Shown here piece after piece: positions 36,426-48,559 of a stretch of DNA of 64,000 bases. Numbering within the stretch: the first letter of the stretch is position 1; each line of letters begins with the position of its first letter. Source of the DNA: Myotis daubentonii. Lineage: Eukaryota > Chordata > Mammalia > Chiroptera > Vespertilionidae. The stretch lies in contig NC_081846.1 of NCBI RefSeq assembly GCF_963259705.1, positions 90,284,641 to 90,348,640 of the forward strand, in the 5' to 3' direction. The translations under genes were made by a program, and so were the position numbers. A model generated the notes under the pieces. The model had not been told where the DNA came from. It worked only from the letters and a program-made list of their open reading frames with translations, and made no database searches.

Positions 36426-36851
36426 GTCATATGCACTGAAAAGATTAGGGAGGTCCAATTCTCTTAATGTTTTTCTACTCTGACTCAAAAAAATAAAGTA
36501 AAAGAAAAACCAACAAGCAATCAAAAACAGTTGTCACCACCCACTCACTACCTGCACCAAATGGCCCTCCTGTGCTCACTTTTCATTTGTCTTGATGAGA
36601 AGGTGATCAAGTTCTTCTCTACTCATTCTAATTCCCCATCGGTCTTCTTATTTGCCTATCCACACATCCATCCATTTAGCTGTTTTTGGACACACACCAT
36701 TCTTCCATGCCTTTTCTTGCCTGAGTGCTCTTTTTAATTCCTCCCACCCACAATCCTTCCATGGCTCAGGCCATTGGAAATATTGAATAGTTCTTTGTTC
36801 ATCATATATATTCCATATATTTCTTACACACAAATGCTGAAAAGTCTAGAC

Positions 36852-37065
36852 CAGCCGTGGGCAAACTACGGCCTGTGGGCCGGATCCGGCCCGTTTGAAA
36901 TGAATAAAACTATTGAAAAAAAAGATCGTACCCTTTTATGTAATGATGTTTACTTTGAATTTATATTAGTTCACACAAACACTCCATCTATGCTTTTGTT
37001 CCGGCCCTCCGGTCCAGTTTAAGAACCCATTGTGGCCCTCGAGTCAAAAAGTTTGCCCACCCCTG
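36852..37065. mobile_element. Nonautonomous hAT element with perfect target duplication
   Basis: Ends CAGCCGTGGGCAAACTACG and GTTTGCCCACCCCTG are imperfect inverted repeats. The perfect octamer GTCTAGAC flanks it at 36844-36851 and 37066-37073, itself close to the hAT target preference. At 214 bp it is noncoding. Confidence 0.96.
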
Positions 37066-37171
37066 GTCTAGACCCAGCTCTGCATTTCTCCTGAGATTTT
37101 TGTTAGACATGACTGCTCCATCAGTATTTTTCAATACTTCTTTACAAAGCATGGTAAATATTTACTACTCA

Positions 37172-37437
37172 CTAGAGGCCCAGTGCATGAAAATTGTACA
37201 CTCAGGGTGGGGAGGTTCCTCAGCCTGGCCTGCATCCTCTCAGGGCCTAAACAAGCAGTAGGACATCCTTAGCCCTGCTGCTGCAGAGGCGGGAGAGGCT
37301 CCCACCACCACTGCTCACCAGCTGTGAGGCCAGCACCAGGGAGCAGCTCTTGCATTTAGCATCTGCCCCTCTGGTGGTCAGCGACCAGTCATTCTGCCAT
37401 TCAGTCAATTTGAATATTAGCTTTTTATTATATAGGA
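37172..37437 (-). mobile_element. Complete Helitron, 266 bp
   Basis: The minus-strand 5' terminus TCCTATATAATAAAAAGC ends at 37437 and the 3' CTAG lies at 37172. Host A and T flank it. Another Helitron in the same orientation begins 10 bp further right. Confidence 0.9.
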
Positions 37438-37447
37438 TTATCCTATA

Positions 37448-37939
37448 CTAGAGGCCTGGTGCATGAAATTCATGCAGGGGGGTATCCCTCAGCCTAGCCT
37501 GCACCCTCTCCAATCTGGGACCCCTTGGGGGATGTCCAACTGCCGGATCGGCCTAAACCAGCAGTTGGACATCCCTCTCACAATCCAGGACTGCTGGCTC
37601 TTAACTGCTCACCTGCCTGCCTTTATGATTGCCCCTAACTGCTTCTGCCTGCCTGATCACCCCCTAACAACTCCCTTGCCAGCATGATTGATGCCTCACT
37701 GCTCCCCTGCAGGCCTGATAGCTCCCAACTGCCCTCCCCTGCCTTCCTGGTCGCCCCCAATTGCCCACCCCTGCTGGCCTGATTGCCAACAACTGCCCTC
37801 CCCTTCCAGCCATCTTGTGATGACATGGGGTGGCCATCTGTGACAATATGGGGGCAGCGACCTTATGACTACATGGGAGTGACCATCTTGTGTAAGAGTG
37901 TGACAGTCAATTTGCATATCACCTCTTTATTATATAAGA
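37448..37939 (-). mobile_element. Complete Helitron with tandem modules, 492 bp
   Basis: The minus-strand 5' terminus TCTTATATAATAAAGAGG ends at 37939 and the 3' CTAG is at 37448, with the hairpin GCATGAATTTCATGC. Internal CCCCTAACTGCTTCTGCCTG-type units are the reverse complement of the arrays at 23.9 and 28.2 kb. Confidence 0.92.
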
Positions 37940-38269
37940 TGTATGTACTAAAAATATACACAGACAGGTATTCACACATATATATTCCCCAATAGCTTCA
38001 ACTTTTATTATGTTAGGCACTAAGTAAATCAATAATTGTGCATTAAATGTGAGAAAGGAGTAAATGTTAAATTATTAATCAAAATACCATTATGATTAAT
38101 CTGTTAATAGTTCTACCTCTAAGTTCCTGTTACTATTTGCCAAGACAATAACTAACCCACCATGTTTTATAACATAAATCTTCAGGATATGCAAATGCTT
38201 ATGGAGGGCATTCAATATATTCTATTCTTTAATCATCTAATAAAGATTCTATGTAAATTGCAGAAGGTT

Positions 38270-38271
<2 letters not shown>

Positions 38272-38312
<41 letters not shown>
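38272..38312. repeat. (CA)n microsatellite
   Basis: About 41 bp of CA repeats. The 30-bp sequence just right of it (from TTCCATGCCTTTTCTTGCCT) also occurs at 36704. Confidence 0.95.
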
Positions 38313-38314
<2 letters not shown>

Positions 38315-38666
38315 ACACTTCCATGCCTTTTCTTGCCTGAGTGCTCTTTTTAATTTCTTCTCATTAGGGTTCTCTCTCTCTCCCCCTACTTTTTAACTTT
38401 CTTTCTTTCCATATTCCCTAATTCTTCCTTCTCCTACTTTATGTCCCTCCCTCCTTTCCAAAAAGTGTTTTTATTTTTCTTGTTTCTTTTCTCGTCTCTA
38501 TCCTTTGTTTTTGATCCACCTGCAATAACTTTTTAAGCACATAGAGACAATCACAGATAAAAGGAGAAATGACCACAATTCTACCTATCATACTCTATCA
38601 CTGATAGACTTTATCTGTTCATGGTTAATAGAAAAAAATTTTTAAAGGCAAGAAAAGAAAAAGAAG

Positions 38667-39387
38667 TCTACACCAATAATAGACAAATATGTAAATTGGC
38701 CATACTTCCACGATGCCCCACAGCCAATTAGGAGGCAATATGCAAATTAGTAGGACAAAGATGATGGCAGCCACGGAGCCAGCCAGAGTGGGCAGGGAGG
38801 CTTGAGTCACCCCTGGCTATGGAAGAAGCCAAGCTTCCTGCCCACCCTGACTGGCTGCTGAAGGAGGGGCCTGTGGGTGGCGGCCACAGAGCTGGCCTGA
38901 GCACATGGGAGGCTTGGGTCACCAAGGCTGGACGCTGAGGGAGGGGCCTGAAAATGGCCCTCAGCCCTGCACCCAGGCTGGCCATGCCACCATCGGGGTG
39001 AGGGTCCCCACTGGGGGGATGGCCAGCTTGAAAACAGCCATCAGCCCCTCACCCAGGATGTCCAGGCATCCCAACGTGGACCCCGACCCTGAAGGGGGTG
39101 TGGCCAGCCTTAAAGTAGCCCTCAGCTTCTCATCCAGGCTTGCCACACCCCCCAGCGGGGACCCTCACTCCATGGGGCCCTGGCTCTCCTACAAACTGCC
39201 CCAGTCCCTTGCCCAGGCCAGCACCATATCCAGTAGGGACCTCCATCCCAATGGGTGTGTGGCTGGCTTGCAAACTACCCCAGGCCCCTCACCCAGGCTG
39301 CCCCACCCCCCAAGGGAAACCTCACCCTGATCCGGGACACACTTCAAGGCAAACCAGCCGGCCCCCACCCATGCAACCAGGCCTCTA
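38667..39387 (+). mobile_element. Helitron with about 90-bp internal repeats, 721 bp
   Basis: It starts TCTACACCAATAATAGAC. The 3' end CAGGCCTCTA is reached at 39387, directly followed by the next element. The body has about four imperfect units of roughly 85-95 bp with GGGACC(C/T)TCAC and CTCACCCAGGCTG motifs. The terminal hairpin is decayed (CCCATGCAACCAGG). Confidence 0.82.
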
Positions 39388-39880
39388 TCTATACTAATAA
39401 AAGGGTAATATGCTAATTAGACTGGGAGACCTTCCAGGAGATCTTCCTGACATTCTTCTGGACAAAGCCATGGTGCTGGGGCTGAGGTAGAGGCAGTTAA
39501 GGGCCAAGAGGAAAGGGCAGTTGTGGGTGATCAGGCTGGCAAGGGAGGTAGTTGGGGGTGAGCAGGATGTCAGTGGTGGTCATTTGGGGACAATAGGCCG
39601 GCAGGGGGAAGTTGGGGGTGAGCAGGCTGGCAGGGGGGCAGTTGGGGATGATCAGGCTGGAAGGGGGGCAGTTGGGGGAGAGAAGGCCCACAGGAAGGCA
39701 GGTGAGTGGTTAGGAGCCAGCAGTCCTGGATTGCGAGAGGGATGTCCGACTGCTGGTTTAGGCCCAATTCCTGGGACATCCTCCAAAGTGTCCCAGATTG
39801 GAGAGTGTGCAGGCCAGGCTGAGGGACAACCCTTCCCCCCCCCCATGCACGAATTTCATTTTCATGCACCAGGCCACTAG
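39388..39880 (+). mobile_element. Complete Helitron with tandem modules, 493 bp
   Basis: It starts TCTATACTAATAAAAGGG with no gap after the preceding element and ends CAGGCCACTAG. The hairpin contains GCACGAATTTCATTTTCATGC. The GTGATCAGGCTGGCAAGG and AGCAGGCTGGCAGG units belong to the 23.9-kb subfamily. A (TC)n tract follows. Confidence 0.9.

Positions 39881-39883
<3 letters not shown>

Positions 39884-39936
<53 letters not shown>
39884..39936. repeat. (TC)n microsatellite
   Basis: About 52 bp of pure TC starting four bases after the 3' end of a Helitron. Confidence 0.96.
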
Positions 39937-39944
<8 letters not shown>

Positions 39945-40569
39945 TTCTTTCAAATTTATACCAGGTGAGCAAATTCATAAAAGGGAGCATGAAGGAGGAA
40001 AAGTGAGTTTGCATTTCATAATTCAAAGAAATACATTTACCCCCTTCATTTATTTCTGTTCTTGATACATAGTATTCATTTCTGGGAATCTAATATTCAT
40101 TAGAAGTTTGAGCAAGGCAGCACGAGATCTTGCATTAAGAAACACTGGAAGCAGTGCAAGCAAGCAACCTAGGAAGCATGGGCATAGAACAGCTCTTTCA
40201 ATGAATAAAATATGAAGAACTTTTCAATTACACAGACAAGAGAAGTGGCCAGATAATTATCAGCATAATGATAGAAGAAATACAGGCATGAAGCTTGTGT
40301 CTGCTTTTTCACACCCCCAAATATTAATCACTCTACTTTTCATGGTTATTTACAGGGTACACCCTCCCCCCCCAAAAAGTAAAAACAAACAAAATATAAA
40401 GCCAAGACTATGAGTTCCCTGTCTTCAAGGATTTTCTGTCCCATGATAGCCCAAATTTAATTATTCTGAAAGATATTCTACAATCAGAAAATACATGAAA
40501 GTGTTAATTTTGGTTCTTGAGTAGGAATATTCCATTTAAAAGAATGGTTTATTGAAAAAGGATAGATCA

Positions 40570-40794
40570 GCCCAGCTGATGTGGCTCAGTGGTGAGCATC
40601 AACCTATGGACCAGGAGGTCACAGTTTGACTTCCACGCAGTTCACATGCCCAGGGTTGTGGACTCCATCCCCAGGTGGGGGTGTGAAGAAGGCAGCCAAT
40701 GGATGACTCTCTCTCATCATTCATGTTTCTGTCTCTCTCTCCCCCTCCCTTGCTCTCTGAAATCAATAATATATATTAAAAAAACAAATAAATA
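40570..40794 (+). mobile_element. VES SINE, sense, with target duplication
   Basis: GATGTGGCTCAGTGGTGAGC (box A side), a diverged box B and CCCCCTCCCTTGCTCTCTGA lead to an A-rich tail. AAAAAGGATAGATCA (40555-40569) and AAAAAGAATAGATCA (40795-40809) form a 14/15 target duplication. Confidence 0.92.
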
Positions 40795-41349
40795 AAAAAG
40801 AATAGATCAAATGATCAGTCGAGAAAACTGATTAACTATGTATGTTAATACAAAGTAACTTTCCAAATGAAAAAGTGGAAACACTGGCAAGTGCCCACTC
40901 AGCATTTACAAAGTACTGGTTATTATGTGTCCACATCTTAACAGGTGGAGGGCAAGAAATGACGTTACAAGCAGTTGGCAGTAATGTTTCTAAGGGCACA
41001 GTTGATTAGTGATCATAATATACCCAGCATATATTAGATACCCATAATTATTTAAATAATAATTGAATAGATACATGCATTTGTAGATATTATTTGTCTC
41101 TATACACAAGTCTAGTGCAGATTCTAGATACTTAGAAATTTAAATAATTGAATAAATTGTTATATGTATTTATACATGTATACATATGTAGGTACACATA
41201 TATGTATAAATACACACGTAAATATATATGTATGTACATACACAATGTTTAGTGCACAACAGAAAACACTTTCCTATTTAAAAGACATAGCATAGAAGTA
41301 CAAATTTAATGATAATTCCAATATTTGAGATAAGATCATTATGAAGAAA

Positions 41350-41809
41350 CTAGAGGCCCAGCGCACAAAAATTTGTGCACTGGGGGGGGGGGACCTCAGC
41401 CCGGCCTGTGCCCTCTCGCAGTCTGGGACCCCTCAGGGGATGACCACCTGCTGGCTTAGGCCCGCTCCCTGGGGGGATTGGGCCTAAGCTGGCAATCAGA
41501 CATTTCTCTGGCAGCCCAGGAACCCTCAGCGGATGTCCACTTGCCAGCAGGGAGCAGGCCTAAGTTGCAGTTGGACATCCTTAGCACTGCTGAGGAGGCA
41601 GGAGAGGCTCCCACCACCACCACTGTACTGGCAGCCATCAGCCTGGCTTGTGGCTGAGCAGAGCTCCTCCCATGTGAGAGCGCCCTGACCACCAGGGGGC
41701 AGCTCCTGCATTGAGCGTCTGCTCCCTGGTGGTCAGTGTGTGTCATAGTGACCAGTCATTACCAGTCATTCTGCTGTTAGTTTTCATATTACCCTTTTAT
41801 TATATAGGA
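41350..41809 (-). mobile_element. Complete Helitron, 460 bp
   Basis: The minus-strand 5' terminus TCCTATATAATAAAAGGG ends at 41809 and the 3' CTAG lies at 41350, with the hairpin GCACAAATTTTTGTGC. The body has repeated TCCACTTGCC/GACCACCTGC-type modules and GCATTGAGCGTCTGC near the 5' end. The next Helitron abuts it. Confidence 0.92.
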
Positions 41810-42347
41810 TAGAGGCCTGGTGCATGGGTGAGGGCCAGCTGGTTTGCCCTGAAGGGTGTCCCGGATCAGGGTGGGGGTCCCCGCTGGGGTGCCTGGCCAG
41901 CCTGGGTAAGGGGCTGAGGGCCGTTTTCAGGCTGGCAAAGCCCGTCGGTGACAAAAGCTCCCAGCCTCTCTATTTTTACTTTTTTTTTTTATTCTGGGAT
42001 TTATTTACCTTCTATAATTGAAACTTTGTTGCCTTCAGTGGAGCTGAGAGCCGGCTCCTGCTCTCTCCAGCTCCATGGCCACGGCCAGCTGAAAGTAGGT
42101 ATCTGGGGTTTATTTATCTTCTATAATTGCAACTTTTTTGCTTTTGAGTGGAGCTGAGAGCCGGCGGCAGGCTGGCTTCCTCCATCACTGGAGCAAGCAA
42201 TCCTTCTGCTCGCTTCAGCTCTGGGGCTGCCGGCCGCCATCTTGGTTGGGTTAATTTGCATACAGTCGCTCTGATTGGCTGGTGGGTGTGGCTTAAGGCA
42301 TAGCAAAGGTACAGTCAATTTGCATGTTTGTCTTTTATTAGATTAGG
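41810..42347 (-). mobile_element. Helitron with duplicated GAGCCGG module, 538 bp
   Basis: The minus-strand 3' end is TAGAGGCCTGGTGCATGG at 41810, lacking the first C of CTAG and the full hairpin. The 5' end is near 42347 (CTAATCTAATAAAAG reversed). The unit CTATAATTG(A/C)AACTTT followed by GTGGAGCTGAGAGCCGG occurs twice. GCCGCCATCTTGGTTGGG near the 5' end links it to the large Helitrons. Confidence 0.82.
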
Positions 42348-42587
42348 TCTGCAGCTGTGCTTTTCACATGCAGATATGCATTTTATCAGATAACATGATG
42401 TAGGGCTTCATCCTCCAAGAAGTCAGGTTGCTGCTGTCACAAGACAGAGCTAAATGATTGGAATATAACATGATCTACTGCATCCAAATCTCAGTCTCAG
42501 TGTGGCAAACCCATTCCTTGTCTCCCACCAGGAGTCACCATTACCAGAGGCCACCTTCTAGGATCTCAGTCAATAAGAACAAGTCAA

Positions 42588-42809
42588 GCCCTAACCGGTT
42601 TGGCTCAATGGACAGAGTGTCGGCCTGTGGGCTCAAGGGTCCCAGGTTCGATTCTGGTCAAGGGCAGGTACCTTGGTTGCGGGCACATATCCAGTAGGGC
42701 ATGTGCAGGAGGCAGCTGATCGATGTTTCTCTCTCATCAATGTTTCTAACTCTCTATCCCTCTCCCTTCCTCTCTGTAAAAAATCAATAAAATATATATT
42801 TGAAAAAAA
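42588..42809 (+). mobile_element. Young VES SINE, sense, with 16-bp target duplication
   Basis: A full-length copy with head CCCTAACCGGTTTGGCTCAA, box B GGTTCGATTCTGGTCAAGGG and tail ATCAATAAAATATATATTTG. The perfect duplication AATAAGAACAAGTCAA lies at 42572-42587 and 42810-42825. Confidence 0.97.
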
Positions 42810-42825
42810 AATAAGAACAAGTCAA

Positions 42826-44847
42826 TTAAGGGGTATTTCCCTTGGTAGACAGCGGATGCATTGTTCGCTGATCTTAGAAGACTAGAATCAAATTATAGAA
42901 ATAAGTACATTACCAAAGTGGGGGGGGGGGGTCTCTGAGAGTTAAACAGTTTATAGAACAGTGTAATTTAATGAAGATCTGAGACTCATTTCTAGTCATC
43001 TTTGGTTATCCTGGACTTGTGAATAAAATCTACCACATTTTATTAAATGTTAATTGCCAAAATAGTAAGCTGGGCCAGTATTACTAGTTCAACCTAAATA
43101 TACCATTGATTGTTAGGTTCCTTCCACTCTTAGAAATATAAAAAATGTAAAAAAAAAAAAAAGATTGGTTTTGATTACTTTTACATATATAGTCAAACTT
43201 CCCATGATTCACTCCATCTGCAATTAATGTTCTTTTTTATCTAGTCAGGAAAATGGCTTAGTATTTGTTTTTGTTTGTTATACATATAACAAGGATAAAT
43301 AATATCAACAACATAAACAATAACAACAATTCCATAAAGATTCTAATGGTTCCTATGCACAATAACCATACCTTAGGGTAACTTAGACATTTGATACAGG
43401 TATTTTGTAAAAATATTTGAAGACTAGTGTAGCGATTTCAAAAGAGCACCCAAGAATTCTCTGAGACTTCTCTTCCTTAAATCTTGATGGACTTGTGACT
43501 GCTTCCACTGATGAAGCAGATGGAAGTGACTTTGTAGACAAGTTTCTACCAGGCCATGTCCTGTAGTTCCTGGGCTGTGATTTCATGGGAGACCCTTGCT
43601 AACTACAACTTGTGAGCCTACAACACTCCCCTATTGTACACCAAGAAGTGATAATGCCTATCTAGTAGCCTTAGCATGCCCTTCCATTTGGAATTTGATA
43701 CAGCATAATAGAAAATGGCTTAGCTTATAAATTTGATTATAAATTTATAATTTAGTTTAGTTTAAAAATTGTATGGTAAAGAGCCATTCAACTTTTTGTG
43801 GAGTTACACATTTCTGAAAAGATAAATTTAAAAGATTCACAAGGACTTAGAATCATCCTAATGTTTTTTATCCAAAATTTTTATTTCTCAAATTTTGCTA
43901 CAAATATTACCTCTCCCATGAAGTTTCTCTGATGAACTCATCTACCACTCATTTAAAAGTTTTGAGGAAAAAAAATATTGTCTATGTAATAAAATTCTGT
44001 ATTATAAAGATATTTTTAAGTTTCTTGAGGGAAAATTACTATTACATGTATCAATTCATTTCTCTTATTTCTGATTATTTTCAAAAAGAAAATGATCAAT
44101 AAATTCATGGTAAGATATAGATTAGAATTGTTCTAATAACTGAAAATAAAATTGAAATAAATTATGTTTTTAATTTCTAATTTGGAAGTAAAATGAAAGG
44201 AATATGCATTTCTTACAAAAAGAAGAAATCTTATTTTTTAAGCAAGGTAAAATGTTGTTTAATACTCAATATGGGAAGTAAATTTTTATGTAAAAATCTC
44301 ATAGGAGGACACATAGAAATCCGCTAGAAAAGGTCCTCAATAACCACAAAGGGAATGCACTGAATGTCAAATGAAAGAGCTTCTTGGAGGACTTATAAGA
44401 AGAAAGTTATTTGAAAAAAAGGACTAATGTTGATAAGGAAATTTATTATTGTCAAAGTTTAGCCTTTAAATTGCTGGCTTGTTCCCAAGAGTGAAATTAA
44501 GGAAAAGGTTGACTTCATGGCCTTCCTATGACCCTCTCCTCCCCCAATACCGCTTATGTGAGCTGGACTTTGGGTAAGTGCTTGATAGAAAACACTTTGA
44601 GAATGTGCTCTCAGATCAGGGCCTGTGATACATGATGCTGCTTTAGACCCAATGCTTCAGAGAACAGATGAGACAATGCAGCCCCCGTCCATCCTGTGTA
44701 CTCAAGATGGAGAAGGGAAGGCAAGAGTAAGTTGGATCCTTCAGCTTTGTGTCCCTGCTCTACATCATTGTTCTGGTGATCTGAACACAAGAGGCTCTCA
44801 GAAAATATTGTTAACTACTTGATAAAATGTGAAAACTCCTTTCCCTT
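42826..44847. other. AT-rich intronic DNA, nothing recognised
   Basis: About 2 kb with short homopolymer runs only. No repeat family, exon or RNA gene could be supported. Confidence 0.4.
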
Positions 44848-45243
44848 GTTACAGGATGAATTGTGTCCCTCCCAAAAAATTAACATATTGAAGTACCAAA
44901 TCCAAGTACCTCAGAATGTCTTGGTATTTGGAGATAAGGTATTTAAAGAGGCGATTAAGTTGAAACGAGGCTAATTGGGTGCTATCCTAATCCAATAGAA
45001 CTGGTGTCTTTATAAGGCCTCTTCCTCTGAAGAGACACTGGGGATGTAGACACACCGAGGAAGGACCATCTGAGGGCAGAGCAAGAAGGTGGGCATCTGC
45101 AAGCCAACAATAGGTGTCTCAGAATTAAAACATTCTGATCTTGGAGTTTTTGTCTTAAGAACTGAGAGGAAAATGTTCTATTTTTAAGCCACCCAATCTG
45201 TGGTATTTTGTCATAGCAGCCCTAGTACACTAAACTAGTACCA
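44848..45243 (+). mobile_element. MLT1-type solo LTR (MaLR), sense
   Basis: GATGAATTGTGTCCCTCCC, CCTCAGAATGTC, ACTGGTGTCTTTATAAGGCC, AAGCCACCCAATCTGTGG and CAGCCCTAGTACACTAAACT follow the MLT1 LTR from left to right. Part of the middle is absent. This is an ancient ERVL-MaLR relic with no coding sequence. Confidence 0.85.
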
Positions 45244-46889
45244 TTTAGGATTTTCCCTAATTTTTGAGTTTTGAATTTTAAAATTACTAGCACAGTCAAT
45301 GAAAACTCCAATGGTCCTTAATTATTACAGGGGGTATGGTGTTCATGAAAGGGGATAGGGTAGGAGAAATGTAGTTTGCCTGAGTGTTTCTATAATTGTC
45401 TTATGTGATTTTTGTTTTGCTTTTGATTGGCTCATGTCTGCTTCTAGCACTCTTTGTTTGATTTTTACAGATGAGCCAAGCAAAAATCTGTCTGCCAATT
45501 CTGAGCACAGAGGTCTGCCTGGGCCCAGGGTGAGGAGGCGGTGGCAGAGGCAACGCTGGCTGTAGGAACACTCCCTCCCTTTGTCTGGGCGATCTTCACA
45601 CCTTGGCAGTTACAGTGGTGTTGCGAGAAGATGGCAATGGAAGCACACACATGTTCCACAGCATGTGCGACAGCATTATGTAGGTTGTTCGTGAAGAAAA
45701 CACCATTTGCCACCTTAAATATATACCAAAGGAGAAAAAAGGAAGATTCAGAAATTACATTTTCAGTACAATTCAGTAGAATGTAAACTTATCATTAGAC
45801 TTCAAGAATTTAGCATTCTAATTTCATAGGCACAAAAATCGTATACTTTGTCATGGGAAAAGAAAAAGCACAACAACATATTGCAAATTTCTGTATCACA
45901 TTAAAGTTAACATTTTAATTTCTGGATATTGCTGTGTTTGTATTTTAAGGCTCCCACAGGCTTACTCAGGGAAAGTAAAATTCTTGGCTCTACTTTTTTC
46001 TCTCCATGTCTCATGATCTGGTCTCTACTAAAAGTAGCTCTAAAAGTTGTAGTCATCTGAAAATTTAAAATATGTCACCCCAATAAATACAATAAAAAGG
46101 AAAAACATAAAATAAAATTTAAAAATTCATTTTCTAAGTCATTTAAAAATTTGTGATTAAAAAATAAATTTTCCCTGAAATACCATCAGCTGCTAAGTTA
46201 TTTCTGGTTTCACCAATTGTGCACAGTAGGCTCATCAAAGCAGGGTGAGCATTGGGAGAAACAACCAGATGTGACTTCAGCTTGGACTGGGGAAATGGGA
46301 ACACATGTTTTCAAAAAATATCCAAAAGAGGAAACTGGGTCTTTCAACAGCTTCAATGACAATATTTAGCAGCTAAGATGCTTGGGGTACACACTCTGAA
46401 AGCAAGTAATAAATTACTCAACGTGAGACATCAGGCAGCACAAACCCGCCTCAGAAGAAGGGGAACGGAAGTCCCACTTCGGGGCTTGGCTGCAACGTGT
46501 TGGATCAACACATGGACCCGGACATCTTGGAATCATGCAGGAAACACTAGATTCACAAATGTTTTAAAAATGTATGAGCTAAGAGCTTCACTGACATTCA
46601 TCCTCACTGCTAATTTGGCTGTGCATGATTCTTAATTCATTTCTGAAAGAATCTCACCTGTCTCAGAATTCATCCTTTCCTTCCTTATCCATGACTTTTC
46701 CAAAAGAAATCATCTGTTCCAGGCAAAGGAAACTACAAACAGTCCCCCAACAACATTCCAATCACTGGGCCTTTGCTTCAAAGACCTACCTTTTATTTTA
46801 TGTTTTCATGTAGAAATCTTAGCCATACACTCACATAATATTCTTGGCAAAAATATCAAGTAAGACATACTTTGCAGAGAACCCTTGGC

Positions 46890-47100
46890 AATATATTTTA
46901 AAAATATATTTTTATTTGTTTGAGAGAGGAAAGGAGAGAGGTAGAAACATCAATGATGAGAGAGAATCATTGTTTGGCTGCCCCTTGCATGCCCCACACG
47001 TAGGATCGAGTCCACAACCTGGGCACGTGCCTGACCAGGAATCGAACAGTGATCTCCTGATTTCTAAGTTGATGTTCAACCACTAAGCTATGCCAGCTGG
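46890..47100 (-). mobile_element. VES SINE, antisense, with 11-bp target duplication
   Basis: GAGAGAGGTAGAAACATCAA, CCTGACCAGGAATCGAACAG and the head complement CACTAAGCTATGCCAGCTGG mark a diverged VES. AATATATTTTA occurs at 46890-46900 and 47106-47116. Confidence 0.88.
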
Positions 47101-47169
47101 GAGTTAATATATTTTAGGGATTTACAAATCCACTTCTAAAAATCTTTTAAAATTTTTTTGATAAGAATA

Positions 47170-47390
47170 TGAATCATGTTATGATTCAGAGTAAAAAAAT
47201 AGATACAATCTAAATTCCTTCAACAAAGAAATAAATAGATTGTCACACAATCGCATGAGGAACTATTATGCAGACACTCAAAATAGTCTTATGCAAAAGT
47301 GTTCCAGATTTCTATCATGAGATTGCAATGTAGAAATAAAATTAAAAGTAAATGTCATTTTAAAGTACTTTTTAATAACCAGATATCATA
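47170..47390 (+). mobile_element. Possible ancient L1M 3' UTR fragment
   Basis: CAACAAAGAAATAAATAGAT, AACTATTATGCAGACACTCA and TGCAATGTAGAAATAAAATT recall the L1M 3' UTR order. Highly diverged. Confidence 0.45.
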
Positions 47391-47639
47391 ACATGTGCTT
47401 TCCCTTCCATTTCCAATCCCACAATGAGTTTATTACTTGGTCAGTCACTCTTCATGGGTGCACCACTTGTTATTTTTATAGATTGTACACACTCAGAGAC
47501 AGGAACTTTAATTTCATCACCTGTCAAACATTCCTTTGTGTCAAGCACAGTATCAAAAAGCTATGTATCCCCCATGGTGTATGCACAACACAGGAAACAA
47601 TGAGAAATTAAACCTTCTTTAAATATGTATTATTTTCTA

Positions 47640-47850
47640 GTAATTGTAGGAGGTGATTTAGATATGCCATTCCATTTAATACTTTAATATTCTAGAAATG
47701 GAGTTTTATTATACCCAAGTAGCTGGAGAGACTGAAACTCTGGGAGGTTAAACAATTTACCCGAAGTATCAGGAGGAGAATCTGAATGTAAAGCCGGCCT
47801 TGTCAAGATCCAGCTGTGCTCTCACACACGACAGGGCTATCTCTTCTGCT
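47640..47850 (-). repeat. MIR SINE, antisense
   Basis: GGAGAGACTGAAACTCTGGG, GTTAAACAATTTACCCGAAG and GAGAATCTGAATGTAAAGCC follow the antisense MIR core. Confidence 0.75.
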
Positions 47851-48559
47851 GAGCGGCACTGGGTAACTTGTGTTCAGCAAAGTCACTGACTTGACCTTGA
47901 ATGACACATGCATTCTTTAAGTCACGGACCTCATAGCACTTCCTTAATGTTTCCAGGCTCTAGGAAACCTAAATATTTGGTCCCTAAGGGAAACTGAGTA
48001 TGAAAACCCATCACATCCAGTTTGATTGAGTTCAGCCCTCATATCCACCAGCATTGTTCAGGAGCTGCAGCCTATTTAAAAGCAATAGTGGGTTTTGTTT
48101 GTTTGTGTTCTAATAAATGGACAGTTTGAGCTCTTTCCTTTCCTCTCCCATAGTTTATACCCTAACACATAGTGACTTAACTGGAATATGTCACAAAGCA
48201 CAAACAGAGGAAACAAGGGTCAAGGAAATTAATTGACTGTGGCTTCTACTGAAAAATGAAGAGGTTGCTGGATCAATGTTTACACTCCCTCCCCCCCACC
48301 TGGGTAGAATGGTGGGCTTATGTAGTAAAAGTATACAGGTCACCTTTCCCTATGGTCAGACCCAGATGGGAGAGCTTTCTTAGGAACTAAGGAGGAGCCT
48401 AGTAAATAATAATGTCTTTATATTATTGCGTCTTTCTCATGTAAAGTTTTTATGTTACACCTGCCATTTGGGCAGAGTGAGGTAGAATTGGAAATGTAGG
48501 CATTTAGGTGAGATCAATCAAACCATTGTCCTCTTTGCATCTGTTAATCTTATAATTGA

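Noticed and set aside
38905..39330. A 141-residue Pro-rich open frame
   Set aside because: It lies in the imperfect tandem units of a Helitron and has no known domain.
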